Translations under genes and position numbers: made by a program
The notes under the pieces: model-generated
What the model saw: the letters and a program-made list of their open reading frames with translations, nothing else
Databases searched by the model: none
What the model was told of the DNA's origin: nothing
Shown here: positions 7,433 through 13,565 of the stretch, piece after piece
Numbering within the stretch: the stretch's first letter is position 1
Layout of the letters: the number at the start of each line of letters is the position of its first letter
Source of the DNA: Bacillota bacterium
Lineage (GTDB): Bacteria; Bacillota_E; Sulfobacillia; Sulfobacillales; Sulfobacillaceae
Length of the DNA stretch: 13,565 nucleotides
Assembly (NCBI GenBank): GCA_021802375.1
Contig: JAKAAL010000029.1
Coordinates: 1-13,565, forward strand
Direction of reading: 5' to 3'

Positions 7433-8269
7433 TCACACCTCCATCAGTAAATTAGAGAGCCGTTCCAGCCACCGCATCCATGCGGCAGTAGGATTTTGAG
7501 CCGTGTGCGGGGATCTGGTGTTGCCAGGCGAGTAAAATCCGTACCAAAACGTCAACGTTCGATAGAGTGATTCCACGGTATTCAACATTCCACCCCGCGT
7601 CAGGGATTTCCCTCCAGCCTCAATCGCCGCTGCCAGCTTCGCCGTCATAAGGTGCAGGTCGTAAGGATCGAAGAAATCCAGGTAACCTTCCTCGTTATAG
7701 GCAGATTCGGTTTCCTTGGTCTTGCCTCCTCTTCTTCGCGCTACGCGGGTAGAGGTGACCTCGAAAATCCGGTTCGGGTCCGTTGCGCGTTCCAGGAAAA
7801 GATTGATTGCGCCTGACGAGCCTTCGCCAATGTTTTTTATCGAGTTTTCGATCATGCGTTGCAGTTGTGTGAGGGGAAGCGGCTTTCCTCCTTTGAATTT
7901 TCTTAATAATCTTTGCTCGTATAAATCTCCTAATTCCGTATAGGAAAAAGCATCTTTTCCCCATATTTCGATGAGGAACCGAAAACCGACAGGATAAAAC
8001 GGAATATCTCTGAGTACGATGGCCCGGTATAAAGCGAGAAATACTTTTTCCTGATTGGCGATACCGTTAGGCACAACGTTCTGGTTTCGCCAGCGGCGCA
8101 CGGTGCGAACTGAGGCTCCCGTAAGGCGAGCGATGTACCCGTTCTGCGCCTCGATGCCACCTGGCACTGTCGAGGCCACCATGCGAATCATCGTTTGAAA
8201 TGCGTTTCCCTGGCCTCCCGCGAAAGCTTGCCTTACGTTTTCGCGGAGGGGGAAATTATAAGCGGGCAT
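7433..8269 (-). CDS. Candidate terminal protein with helix-turn-helix, 278 residues
   Basis: This may be the protein that primes DNA synthesis and stays bound to the genome ends. It lies directly upstream of PolB, ending a few bases before the PolB start, matching the terminal protein-polymerase order and approximate size in phi29 and PRD1 (about 260 residues). Residues 45-62 (YIARLTGASVRTVRRWRN) form a clear helix-turn-helix. The rest is helical and basic, with a basic patch RVARRRGGK in the middle and many Tyr, Ser and Thr residues near the C-terminus (such as FWYGFYSPG) that could hold the priming hydroxyl. Terminal proteins diverge too far to confirm by eye. The alternative is a replication initiator or transcription regulator. 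The start ATG at 8269 follows GGGAGG by five bases and overlaps the previous gene by 14 bases. Confidence 0.55.
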   Translation of the reverse strand: MPAYNFPLRENVRQAFAGGQGNAFQTMIRMVASTVPGGIEAQNGYIARLTGASVRTVRRWRNQNVVPNGIANQEKVFLALYRAIVLRDIPFYPVGFRFLIEIWGKDAFSYTELGDLYEQRLLRKFKGGKPLPLTQLQRMIENSIKNIGEGSSGAINLFLERATDPNRIFEVTSTRVARRRGGKTKETESAYNEEGYLDFFDPYDLHLMTAKLAAAIEAGGKSLTRGGMLNTVESLYRTLTFWYGFYSPGNTRSPHTAQNPTAAWMRWLERLSNLLMEV

Positions 8270-8630
8270 CGTAACCTCCCATCATCAGTCGGTGAATGAT
8301 GATTCCCATTCTGCCTATCAGCCAACAAATATGCGAAGAGAAACCATCAGCCCATGTGTGCTCGATTAGAAATGGGGAAATTGCGTAGTAATACCGATCA
8401 CCGATTTTTTTGTCTACTACCGCCATTCTGTATTTCAAATTTAACAATTCGTGGATCACATCCCCGACAAATACAAATTCGTCTGGAAGTACAAGGGAAA
8501 TGATCTCGCTAGTATTGAAATATTGGTCGGGATGATTGTAAAGGAACATAGCAATATCTGCTCTCCTTGCCAATGATTGTGCGTTGCCCTTGTATCTCTC
8601 TTCATCTATACGCGATCTAGATATCGGCAT
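8256..8630 (-). CDS. Small winged-helix-like protein, 124 residues
   Basis: Probable DNA-binding or regulatory protein. From about residue 24 it reads as a helix (DIAMFLYNHPDQYF), a second helix after NTSEI, a recognition-type helix (VGDVIHELLNLKYRM) and a beta wing (AVVDKKIGDRYYYAI), the usual order of a winged-helix domain. The C-terminal 40 or so residues are hydrophobic with several Trp, Ile and Met and might pack on a partner. The chosen start is ATG at 8630-8628, nine bases after GGAGGG. GTG at 8636 is only three bases from that site. It is the first gene after the terminator-like hairpin. The fold is inferred from pattern only. Confidence 0.68.
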   Translation of the reverse strand: MPISRSRIDEERYKGNAQSLARRADIAMFLYNHPDQYFNTSEIISLVLPDEFVFVGDVIHELLNLKYRMAVVDKKIGDRYYYAISPFLIEHTWADGFSSHICWLIGRMGIIIHRLMMGGYDARL

Positions 8631-8653
8631 CTTCACTTTCCCTCCTTAGAAAA

Positions 8654-8672
8654 GGGGGAGCAATGCTCCCCC
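8654..8672 (-). terminator. Intrinsic terminator-like hairpin between early genes
   Basis: GGGGGAGC (8654-8661) and GCTCCCCC (8665-8672) are perfect 8-bp arms with a 3-base loop. On the minus strand the stem is followed by TTTTCT, a short T tract. It lies six bases past the stop of the 170-residue gene and before the next gene's ribosome site. With no obvious promoter after it, it is more likely a partial stop (attenuator) than a full operon end. Confidence 0.7.
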
Positions 8673-8677
8673 AATGA

Positions 8678-9190
8678 TTACGCTAACGTTACGATATCCT
8701 TTAGATCCTCATCGCCTTTTGAAACCTTTGTGATCTGCCCTCCAAATACAATCGGAAGGTAAATAGGCCATGGTCCATCGCCAAGCGCCTCCAACATGTG
8801 TACCGCGAAATCTTCACAGGAAAGAGTATAGGAGTCGATCCAGAACCATTCGCTCCCCCCTTTTTCGCGAACATTCCACGCGGTTTTGCGGATCTCGATA
8901 TTACCCGCGTCCTGGGTCGCCATCTTTTTCTTTTCACCCAGGATGATGTTCCGGCATTCGAGTATAGTTCCGTACCATTCCTTGGGCTTTTGACCCTTCG
9001 CTGTGACGGCAGCGGCCTTCATCGCTTCAATGATACGGGCCTCGGTCTCTTCACGGGTCCAGGTTTTCGGGGAGAGAGCTAGTTCGAACGAGGTAGATGG
9101 GGACTGAAGCTCTACCTCGAATGCTGCTTTCTCGGCCAAATCTTCGAATACTTCGCCTACCGTTGTTGGTACTTTCTTGTTTTCGCTCAT
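8678..9190 (-). CDS. Hypothetical protein, 170 residues
   Basis: I do not recognise the family. It begins with an acidic helical segment (TTVGEVFEDLAEKAAFEVEL), has a helical middle (residues about 45-63) and a C-terminal part rich in aromatic residues (WFWIDSYTLSCEDF, GPWPIYLPIVFGG) that reads as a mixed alpha/beta domain. The start is ATG at 9190-9188, overlapping the previous stop (ATGA), so it is translationally coupled to the 93-residue gene. A strong hairpin with a T tract follows its stop. It is soluble by appearance, without membrane spans. Its place between the helicase module and the polymerase module suggests an early function. Confidence 0.72.
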   Translation of the reverse strand: MSENKKVPTTVGEVFEDLAEKAAFEVELQSPSTSFELALSPKTWTREETEARIIEAMKAAAVTAKGQKPKEWYGTILECRNIILGEKKKMATQDAGNIEIRKTAWNVREKGGSEWFWIDSYTLSCEDFAVHMLEALGDGPWPIYLPIVFGGQITKVSKGDEDLKDIVTLA

Positions 9191-9468
9191 TTTTCGTCTC
9201 CTTCTTTTTCTACTGCCTCATAGGTAGCATAGAAGATATCGGATTTACAGGGGTAGATTTCGCCTTGGATCCCGAGAATGATCCAATCTCCCACCTCGCC
9301 GCGCATAGTGCCTTCCAGTGTCTCGATTTCGCACCATCTGGTTTCGCCTCCATACTGCGAAAACGTGGATACTAATCTGTTCCGCTTCGCCTCTCTGAAC
9401 CATTCGGGAGCATCTTCCATCCCATACCGAAATGCATCGATCACTACTGGTTTCTTGCGAAATTTCAT
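9187..9468 (-). CDS. Phage-type conserved small protein, 93 residues
   Basis: The start MKFRKKPVVIDAFRY and the late motif GDWIILGIQGEIYPCKSDIF match a small protein common in prophages and phages of many bacteria, whose function is not known to me. The family usually begins at exactly this Met, so I chose ATG at 9468-9466, with AAGGAGA seven bases upstream, over a frame open for 25 more codons that would read through a hairpin region. Length and ending (ATYEAVEKEG) fit the family. It suggests gene exchange with tailed phages. It is coupled to the next gene by an ATGA overlap. Confidence 0.82.
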   Translation of the reverse strand: MKFRKKPVVIDAFRYGMEDAPEWFREAKRNRLVSTFSQYGGETRWCEIETLEGTMRGEVGDWIILGIQGEIYPCKSDIFYATYEAVEKEGDEK

Positions 9469-9511
9469 CTTCGTCTCCTTCTTCTCACGCTCTCTGTGAG
9501 CGGAGAAGGAA

Positions 9512-9527
9512 CCCCTCCAGGGAGGGG
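9512..9527 (-). other. Hairpin between zinc-finger gene and the 93-residue gene
   Basis: CCCCTC-CAGG-GAGGGG forms a 6-bp stem (7 bp if the loop closes) at 9512-9527, and CTCAC (9484-9488) pairs with GTGAG (9496-9500) just beyond it. On the minus strand the first stem is followed by TTCCTTCT, a weak T-rich tract. The stems lie in the 71-base gap before the 93-residue gene and may attenuate transcription or process the mRNA. Confidence 0.45.
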
Positions 9528-9539
9528 AACCCACCGCGT

Positions 9540-9707
9540 TCACTTCGAAGATTTCGCCATGCTACAAACGTGGCAGATGTACCAAATACCGAAGTAGTCT
9601 GCCACATAAAGGCTAAGATGGTCCAAACAATACACAAATTTACATCTAATGCACTGTTCTTTAGCCTCTTCTCTGCATGCAGGAACGCTGCACAATTGAA
9701 TTCTCAT
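9540..9707 (-). CDS. Small zinc-finger protein, 55 residues
   Basis: A compact Cys-rich protein likely to bind two zinc ions. The ligands in order are C6, C11, C19, C22, C27, H30, C45 and C48 (with H46 also near), from segments LCSVPAC, CIRCKFVYCLDH and YICHVC. The C-x2-C-x4-C-x2-H core followed by C-x2-C resembles cross-brace or treble-clef fingers such as AN1 or B-box types. The start is ATG at 9707-9705, overlapping the helicase stop (ATGA), with GGGGAGG upstream, so it should be made together with the helicase. It may bind nucleic acid or a protein partner. The family is not identified with certainty, but the spacing of eight metal ligands in 55 residues argues strongly that it is real. 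Confidence 0.83.
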   Translation of the reverse strand: MRIQLCSVPACREEAKEQCIRCKFVYCLDHLSLYVADYFGIWYICHVCSMAKSSK

Positions 9708-11392
9708 ACCGCCTCTTCCTCCCCTTCTTCATGCGCCTCTACTTCCGCCTTGCGTAGGCTGATGCCGAGCCGCTTCGCCACTTCGGCCATGCCTTGCCCC
9801 TCAGTCTCAATGAGATCCGATTCGTGCGTACCGTCGATGATCGCGTTGACTGTCGAATCTTTGGACGCCACTACATCGTATAGTGCCCGGTCGATGTCTG
9901 TGACTATAGGAATCACGATGTTCACGCCACGGGTCTGGCCGATTCGGTGGATGCGGTCGGATGCCTGGCCAAAATCGCCGGGCGTCCAGGGGACCGTAAG
10001 GAAAATCGCGGTATCGGCAGCGGTGAGGGTAACTGCCACGCCAGCCGCCTTCGTCTGTCCAAAGCAGAAGAGGCAATCCGGATCTTCCTGGAATCGGCGC
10101 TCGGCCTCGGCTCGTTCCTTTTCCGATTGTCCTCCCCAAATCACGACCGATTGGCCTGCGAAGGTTTTGCGCAGGCTGTCTAGAGCCCAACGGTAATCCG
10201 AAAATATAAGCGCCTTTTTACCTTCGGGGACAAAGCTGTTTTCGAGAAGGTCTACGATGCCAGGTACCTTTGCCTCAGTCGAAAGCCGTCGAAGGGCCCC
10301 TAATTGCATCAAGCCGAGGGGCTTGCGAGCGATTTCCTCGTCGCTCAGTTCCGGGTGCGATGCCCGATACCATCCGTGGAAATCGGTAGCCGCGAAGCGA
10401 TATTCCGCTAAATCCTTCGCGGGAAGGTCCCATTCCATTTTGGAAAGCTGTTTGGGAGGAAGCTCCTTGAGCACGTCTTTCTTGAGGCGTCTGACCATGT
10501 AGGGAGCAACCAGATTGTGGAGCTTCGCTAAGTTGGATGCGCCTTTGGTTTCGTAATTGCCGCTGAACCGGTTAACGTACCCTCCGCAATATTGTTCCAC
10601 GAAAGGCCAGAAACCTCGCGGCTCGACCTCATCGGCAAGATCCAAAAGGCGCAGGAGGGAGTAGAGCTCAATCGGTCGGTTCAAAATCGGGGTGCCGGTG
10701 ACCATGTATTTGCGGGGAGTGCGGTCGGCAATCGCGGCTACCTCTTTGGTGCGCTTGGCCTTCGGGGATTTCAGGTAATGGGCCTCGTCACAGATAAGGC
10801 TTTCGAATTGCATCATCGCGAAAATATCCGACCATTTGGAGAGGTTGTCGTAGTTAATGACGAGGAAATCAGCGTCCAACTGCTCGCGGGTAAATTTCGA
10901 CACCTTCGAGTCGAGGACCGTGACCGTACGGCCTGGAAGCGACTTTTTAATCTCTCTGCTCCATACCGATTTTGCGATAAGCGGGCACACGATGAGAGCG
11001 GGGAGGTGATGTCTCACGGCAGCGATGGTCTGGAGGGTTTTTCCGAGGCCCATTTCATCGCCCATGATTGCGGCTCGCACGCTCTCAAGGTAGGCGACTC
11101 CCGCTCGCTGATAGGAGCGGAGCTCCACGTCGAAGGCGTCAGGCTGCGGAGCATCTTCTTTTACGGCCGGAACCACCGGGGTTTCGATGGCGATTTCCTC
11201 GGCATCGAGGATGCCTAGATCGAGGAGATAGGCGAGCAGCTGCGAGGTTTTTTTCGCGAACCAAATCTTTTCATTCGGGTTCCACCGGGCTCCGAACCGG
11301 GCCTTTAAGTCGTCCTTCTCCGGGGGCGGTGGGTACTTGAACGCGAAGGTAATCTCCTTGTCGAGGATTGAAACCTGACTGCGTAGTATCAT
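9704..11392 (-). CDS. SNF2-family DNA helicase/translocase
   Basis: ATP-driven double-strand DNA translocase of about 562 residues; a role in replication, fork remodelling or transcription is inferred. Numbering from the Met at 11395: N-terminal residues 18-50 (FKYPPPPEKDDLKARFGARW) form a small strand-rich module like those in SMARCAL1/HARP or DUF5710-type proteins. The helicase core follows: SYQRAGV (94-100), Walker A DEMGLGKT (113-120), DEAH (203-206), TGTP (233-236), FSDYRW (398-403) and the arginine-finger motif QASDRIHRIGQTR (477-489). All core motifs look intact. A Glu-rich tail ends the protein. Two adjacent Met codons exist. The second (11392) is six bases from AAGGAGG and preferred, since the first is only three away. 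It is the first gene of the leftward block. Confidence 0.93.
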   Translation of the reverse strand: MILRSQVSILDKEITFAFKYPPPPEKDDLKARFGARWNPNEKIWFAKKTSQLLAYLLDLGILDAEEIAIETPVVPAVKEDAPQPDAFDVELRSYQRAGVAYLESVRAAIMGDEMGLGKTLQTIAAVRHHLPALIVCPLIAKSVWSREIKKSLPGRTVTVLDSKVSKFTREQLDADFLVINYDNLSKWSDIFAMMQFESLICDEAHYLKSPKAKRTKEVAAIADRTPRKYMVTGTPILNRPIELYSLLRLLDLADEVEPRGFWPFVEQYCGGYVNRFSGNYETKGASNLAKLHNLVAPYMVRRLKKDVLKELPPKQLSKMEWDLPAKDLAEYRFAATDFHGWYRASHPELSDEEIARKPLGLMQLGALRRLSTEAKVPGIVDLLENSFVPEGKKALIFSDYRWALDSLRKTFAGQSVVIWGGQSEKERAEAERRFQEDPDCLFCFGQTKAAGVAVTLTAADTAIFLTVPWTPGDFGQASDRIHRIGQTRGVNIVIPIVTDIDRALYDVVASKDSTVNAIIDGTHESDLIETEGQGMAEVAKRLGISLRKAEVEAHEEGEEEAV

Positions 11393-11441
11393 CATGTGCC
11401 TCCTTCAGGCGGCCTCGTGGTGGGCCTGTCCCTGTGCTCTT

Positions 11442-11447
11442 ATTATA
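11442..11447 (-). promoter_or_regulatory. Leftward promoter -10 box
   Basis: The minus strand reads a perfect TATAAT here, about 50 bases upstream of the helicase start and within the only long non-coding gap. No strong -35 is found at 17 bases; TTGCTG lies about 21 bases upstream. It may rely on an activator or on the adjacent T-rich DNA. Confidence 0.55.
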
Positions 11448-11520
11448 GATCAAACCGTACCAGAAATACAGCAATTTATGGAGATCTTGGAAACTTTTTT
11501 TCGTGAAAATTACCCAATAT

Positions 11521-11548
11521 TTGACATCTTCAGGCATCGTAGGACAAT
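11521..11548 (+). promoter_or_regulatory. Rightward sigma-A-like promoter
   Basis: A perfect -35 TTGACA (11521-11526) is followed after 16 bases by GACAAT (11543-11548), four of six matches to TATAAT. It is correctly placed to drive the 52-residue membrane protein and the capsid genes, with transcription starting near 11555. Together with the leftward box it makes a divergent control region of about 190 bases. Confidence 0.65.
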
Positions 11549-11585
11549 GAGATCAGCATCCATAATATAGGAAGGGAGAGAGATC

Positions 11586-11744
11586 ATGGGAGCATTGAAA
11601 GGATGGCTGCTTTGGATCTTGCTTATCGCTCTTGGCCTCTTGGGATGGCAAATCATTTTGTGGCTTATGAATAAAACGTCGATCACCAAGGGAGTCGCCA
11701 AGAGCGCTGCGAAAATCACGGGTACCGGTGATGGCACCCTATAA
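11586..11744 (+). CDS. 52-residue membrane protein upstream of the capsid gene
   Basis: Small protein starting MGALKGWLLWILLIALGLLG, with one strong membrane span (about residues 6-28) containing several Trp, then a basic, Lys-rich tail (NKTSITKGVAKSAAKITG). The start is ATG at 11586, after GGGAGAGAG. It is the first gene of the rightward unit and ends 20 bases before the capsid start. A membrane anchor plus a positive tail fits an internal-membrane virion protein that touches DNA or the capsid shell. No homologue is recognised. Confidence 0.78.
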   Translation: MGALKGWLLWILLIALGLLGWQIILWLMNKTSITKGVAKSAAKITGTGDGTL

Positions 11745-11764
11745 AGAAGAAAGGAGGTGAAACA

Positions 11765-13099
11765 TTGGCAACAATTACCGGAACATCTAGCGGTGCTCAG
11801 GCAAATATCTCAGCTTTGCTTCAAGAAGCGCAACAGATGACCTTGAGCGGGCAGCAATTTAGCGCGCTTTCACCCGCTGAACAGCAAGCCTTAAGAACGG
11901 CGGTTCAGCAGAACAACCTCAACTACATGCGGCTTGCTGACTATCAATATGCGCTTGTGCCATACAATGGGCAGGCCGACAGCGCCACCTACAACACATC
12001 GAACGCAACGGTAATGTCATTTAACATTCCGCAAAGTGCCGCTGGATGGGCGGATGCGATCATTCTCGATACCACGCTGAATACCACCTATACGGCGGCC
12101 TCCACTTCGCCGACGATCGCGATGAACGCAGGCGGACCGTGGACCATGTACCAACAGATGACTTTATCTTTCGGATCGACTACGCTGCAACTCGATATGA
12201 AGCCGTATTTCCAGAAAATCCGCAACTACTTGGGCCGGTACATCGGGCAGGTGAACGGTCAGACCACCGGAAACCAAGTCACCGCGATTACGGATCTGCT
12301 TTACTCGGGCGTCTCGCTTTCTTCTGGTACCTGGAAAGTTCGTCAGGTCATCCCCCTCAATGCGATTCACCGGCTTTCGATGGAGGGCATGATCCCGGCG
12401 ATGGGCAATACTGGAAAAGCGGTACTGCGCCTGCAACCGGCACAAGACTTCGTCGGTCCTGATCCAATTCTTTCCGTCGTATCTACGAACGGCACTTTTA
12501 CGGCAACTGGAACGACGACCGTAAAGATGCGGTTTCGGAATGGTACTTCAACCCGGACTCGGAAGCAACTGGTTCCCGTGGTCATCGGACCAGCTGGACT
12601 CGGAACCGTGCAATACGTTCAACTCGAAAACAAGAACAACCTCGTGTCCACGCAGTACCAGATGCAGGCAATCTCGACCACGCTTCCCGTCTGGCAGCTC
12701 ATCGCGTGTGTCATCGATGGCAACCAATCTTCGAGCTTTTCGACGGTCGGAAACGTCAATGGCCTGGAGCTGGCCATCGACCAAAACGGTCAAAACGTGA
12801 TCTGGAAGTACGACAATTCCGAAAACGTGACCATGACCGATTACTATCAGCATGTTCGGGACAACTACGGCCAGGACATGGACGAGGGAATCTACATTAT
12901 CAAGGATACTGCCGGTGATCACGTGATCGATCCCTCGAACCAGGACGGAACCGAGTGGCTGAACATGACTTCGAACGGCTACACGGCTGCAAACGTAGGT
13001 GTTAAAGTTGGCTCTGTCGGAGGCGTAACCGGGATTAACCCTCGCATGGAACTTTGGGGCGTGGTCATAAATCCCAACGGATTGGTGGTGGGAAGCTGA
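11765..13099 (+). CDS. Probable double-jelly-roll major capsid protein
   Basis: 444 residues, mostly uncharged and strand-rich, in the size range of PRD1-type major capsid proteins (PRD1 P3 has about 395). Residues 34-52 (ALSPAEQQALRTAVQQNN) closely resemble the N-terminal helical segment of P3, which reads LTPAQQAALRNQQ. Later parts share the order of that family, including a region with YYQHVRDNYGQDMDEGIY near residue 360 and a final strand-rich segment with INPRMELWGVVINP. The start is TTG at 11765, eight bases after a near-perfect AAAGGAGGTGA, a site for very strong translation as expected for the most abundant virion protein. Membrane-protein genes lie on both sides. The two-jelly-roll fold is inferred; a single-jelly-roll or other capsid protein is the alternative. 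Confidence 0.75.
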   Translation: MATITGTSSGAQANISALLQEAQQMTLSGQQFSALSPAEQQALRTAVQQNNLNYMRLADYQYALVPYNGQADSATYNTSNATVMSFNIPQSAAGWADAIILDTTLNTTYTAASTSPTIAMNAGGPWTMYQQMTLSFGSTTLQLDMKPYFQKIRNYLGRYIGQVNGQTTGNQVTAITDLLYSGVSLSSGTWKVRQVIPLNAIHRLSMEGMIPAMGNTGKAVLRLQPAQDFVGPDPILSVVSTNGTFTATGTTTVKMRFRNGTSTRTRKQLVPVVIGPAGLGTVQYVQLENKNNLVSTQYQMQAISTTLPVWQLIACVIDGNQSSSFSTVGNVNGLELAIDQNGQNVIWKYDNSENVTMTDYYQHVRDNYGQDMDEGIYIIKDTAGDHVIDPSNQDGTEWLNMTSNGYTAANVGVKVGSVGGVTGINPRMELWGVVINPNGLVVGS

Positions 13100-13395
13100 T
13101 GAAACACCCTAGTTCGAACTCTCTTCTTATTGTGACTCTCATCATGGCTATCTTAGTGTTGGGAGGCGGAGTGTTCCTGTTTACCCAAGCAGGCATTCCG
13201 GGAGCTCAAGCACTGGGGAGCACCATGGTCGGAGCGGTCCTCACGTTCTTTTTTCTCCATATCCATGGGTCTCAAACACTGAATCAAATCGAAGAGCTTT
13301 TTAGCGGGACTGCGAATTCGAAAAATCCTCTGATTCAGGAGGCCGTGAAAACTGGCGAAAGTGTGCTCAAGGATATCACCCAGTTAAAGGGGTGA
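13099..13395 (+). CDS. Two-span membrane protein, 98 residues
   Basis: The start ATG at 13099 overlaps the capsid stop (TGATG), so it should be coupled to capsid translation. A longer in-frame reading from 13054 lies inside the capsid gene and has no ribosome site. The protein has two hydrophobic segments, SLLIVTLIMAILVLGGGVFL (residues 8-27) and about residues 38-55 (GAQALGSTMVGAVLTFFF), then a helical, charged tail of about 40 residues. It is a likely component of the internal membrane or a link between membrane and capsid. No family is recognised. Confidence 0.78.
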   Translation: MKHPSSNSLLIVTLIMAILVLGGGVFLFTQAGIPGAQALGSTMVGAVLTFFFLHIHGSQTLNQIEELFSGTANSKNPLIQEAVKTGESVLKDITQLKG

Positions 13396-13399
13396 TCGT

Positions 13400-13525
13400 A
13401 TGTCGCGATCTTCACTGGTATTGGTATTGCTAGGGATCATTTTATTGTGGCTTGCAATTAGGGGAAAACCAGGTCTACTGCTTAGTGTGTTTTTAAAACC
13501 TAGCTCGGTGGAGGTGACGGGATGA
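13400..13525 (+). CDS. 41-residue membrane peptide
   Basis: Tiny protein beginning MSRSSLVLVLLGIILLWLAI, with a single membrane span (residues 5-20) flanked by Arg and Lys, and a second hydrophobic stretch GLLLSVFL. ATG is at 13400, five bases past the previous stop, with AAAGGGGTGAT upstream. The stop overlaps the next start (ATGA). Size and place suit an internal-membrane virion peptide. Confidence 0.72.
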   Translation: MSRSSLVLVLLGIILLWLAIRGKPGLLLSVFLKPSSVEVTG

Positions 13526-13565
13526 ACGAGGATACAAAAATCGAACTCCAGGCGTACCTAGCTGG
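13522..13565 (+). CDS. Start of a further gene, cut by the window edge
   Basis: ATG at 13522 follows GGAGGTGACGGG and overlaps the previous stop. Only the first 14 codons are present (MNEDTKIELQAYLA), an acidic, probably helical start. The product cannot be identified. Confidence 0.6.
   Translation, partial: MNEDTKIELQAYLA

Noticed and set aside
9469..9543. 25-codon N-terminal extension of the 93-residue protein
   Set aside because: It reads through a hairpin region without a ribosome site, and family members begin at the internal Met.
9432..10196. 254-residue plus-strand open frame opposite the helicase
   Set aside because: Ser/Arg-rich antisense shadow of the helicase C-terminus and two real small genes; no ribosome site and no family likeness.
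10592..11218. 208-residue plus-strand open frame
   Set aside because: Antisense of the intact SNF2 core; its openness follows from the codon bias of the real gene.
11271..11537. 88-residue minus-strand frame covering the divergent promoter region
   Set aside because: No ribosome site before its ATG, it covers the perfect -10 box, and it runs out of frame into the helicase start.
13054..13098. 15-codon N-terminal extension of the 98-residue membrane protein
   Set aside because: It lies inside the capsid gene; the ATG overlapping the capsid stop explains the start better.
1..13565. Inverted terminal repeats at the window ends
   Set aside because: The first and last bases show no inverted match, and the right edge cuts a gene, so the window is not a complete linear genome.

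Overview
The window looks like part of the genome of a tailless, membrane-containing double-jelly-roll (DJR) virus of the PRD1/tectivirus type, or a closely related linear plasmid or provirus. Three genes support this together: a protein-primed family B DNA polymerase, a small FtsK/HerA-type packaging ATPase of about 223 residues, and a 444-residue protein with the composition and N-terminal signature of a PRD1 P3-like major capsid protein. Several very small membrane proteins sit beside the capsid gene. No tailed-phage genes (terminase, portal, tail tube, tape measure) are seen, and no rRNA, tRNA, CRISPR array or insertion sequence. Near-perfect AAGGAGGTGA-type Shine-Dalgarno sites, many GTG/TTG starts and sigma-A-like promoters suggest a Firmicutes-like bacterial host. 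That host call is inference.

Layout: a divergent promoter region (about 11396-11585) splits the window. Leftward from it runs a tightly packed minus-strand block down to position 160, with many start/stop overlaps. In transcription order it encodes a SNF2-family helicase, a 55-residue zinc-finger protein, a 93-residue phage-type protein, a 170-residue unknown, a terminator-like hairpin, a small winged-helix-like protein, a candidate terminal protein with a helix-turn-helix, PolB (broken by a +1 frameshift), an 82-residue unknown, a 277-residue probable structural protein, a 71-residue protein, a 38-residue membrane peptide, a 63-residue protein, a coiled-coil protein overlapped out of frame by a disordered/AT-hook protein, a beta-helix spike protein, a 134-residue unknown and the packaging ATPase. 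Rightward run a 52-residue membrane protein, the major capsid protein, two more small membrane proteins and the start of another gene cut by the window edge.

Working model: the candidate terminal protein primes PolB for replication of a linear genome. The helicase, zinc finger and winged-helix proteins form an early replication and regulation set. The capsid, membrane proteins, spike and ATPase build and fill the virion, with the spike probably binding a host-surface glycan. No inverted terminal repeats are visible, so neither genome end can be placed in the window.

Most notable: (1) the SNF2 helicase in a PRD1-like genome; (2) the split PolB; (3) a roughly 380-bp dual-coding stretch; (4) several real genes too small for a usual ORF cutoff, including the zinc finger; (5) a spike with a pectate-lyase-type fold on what appears to be a tailless virus.
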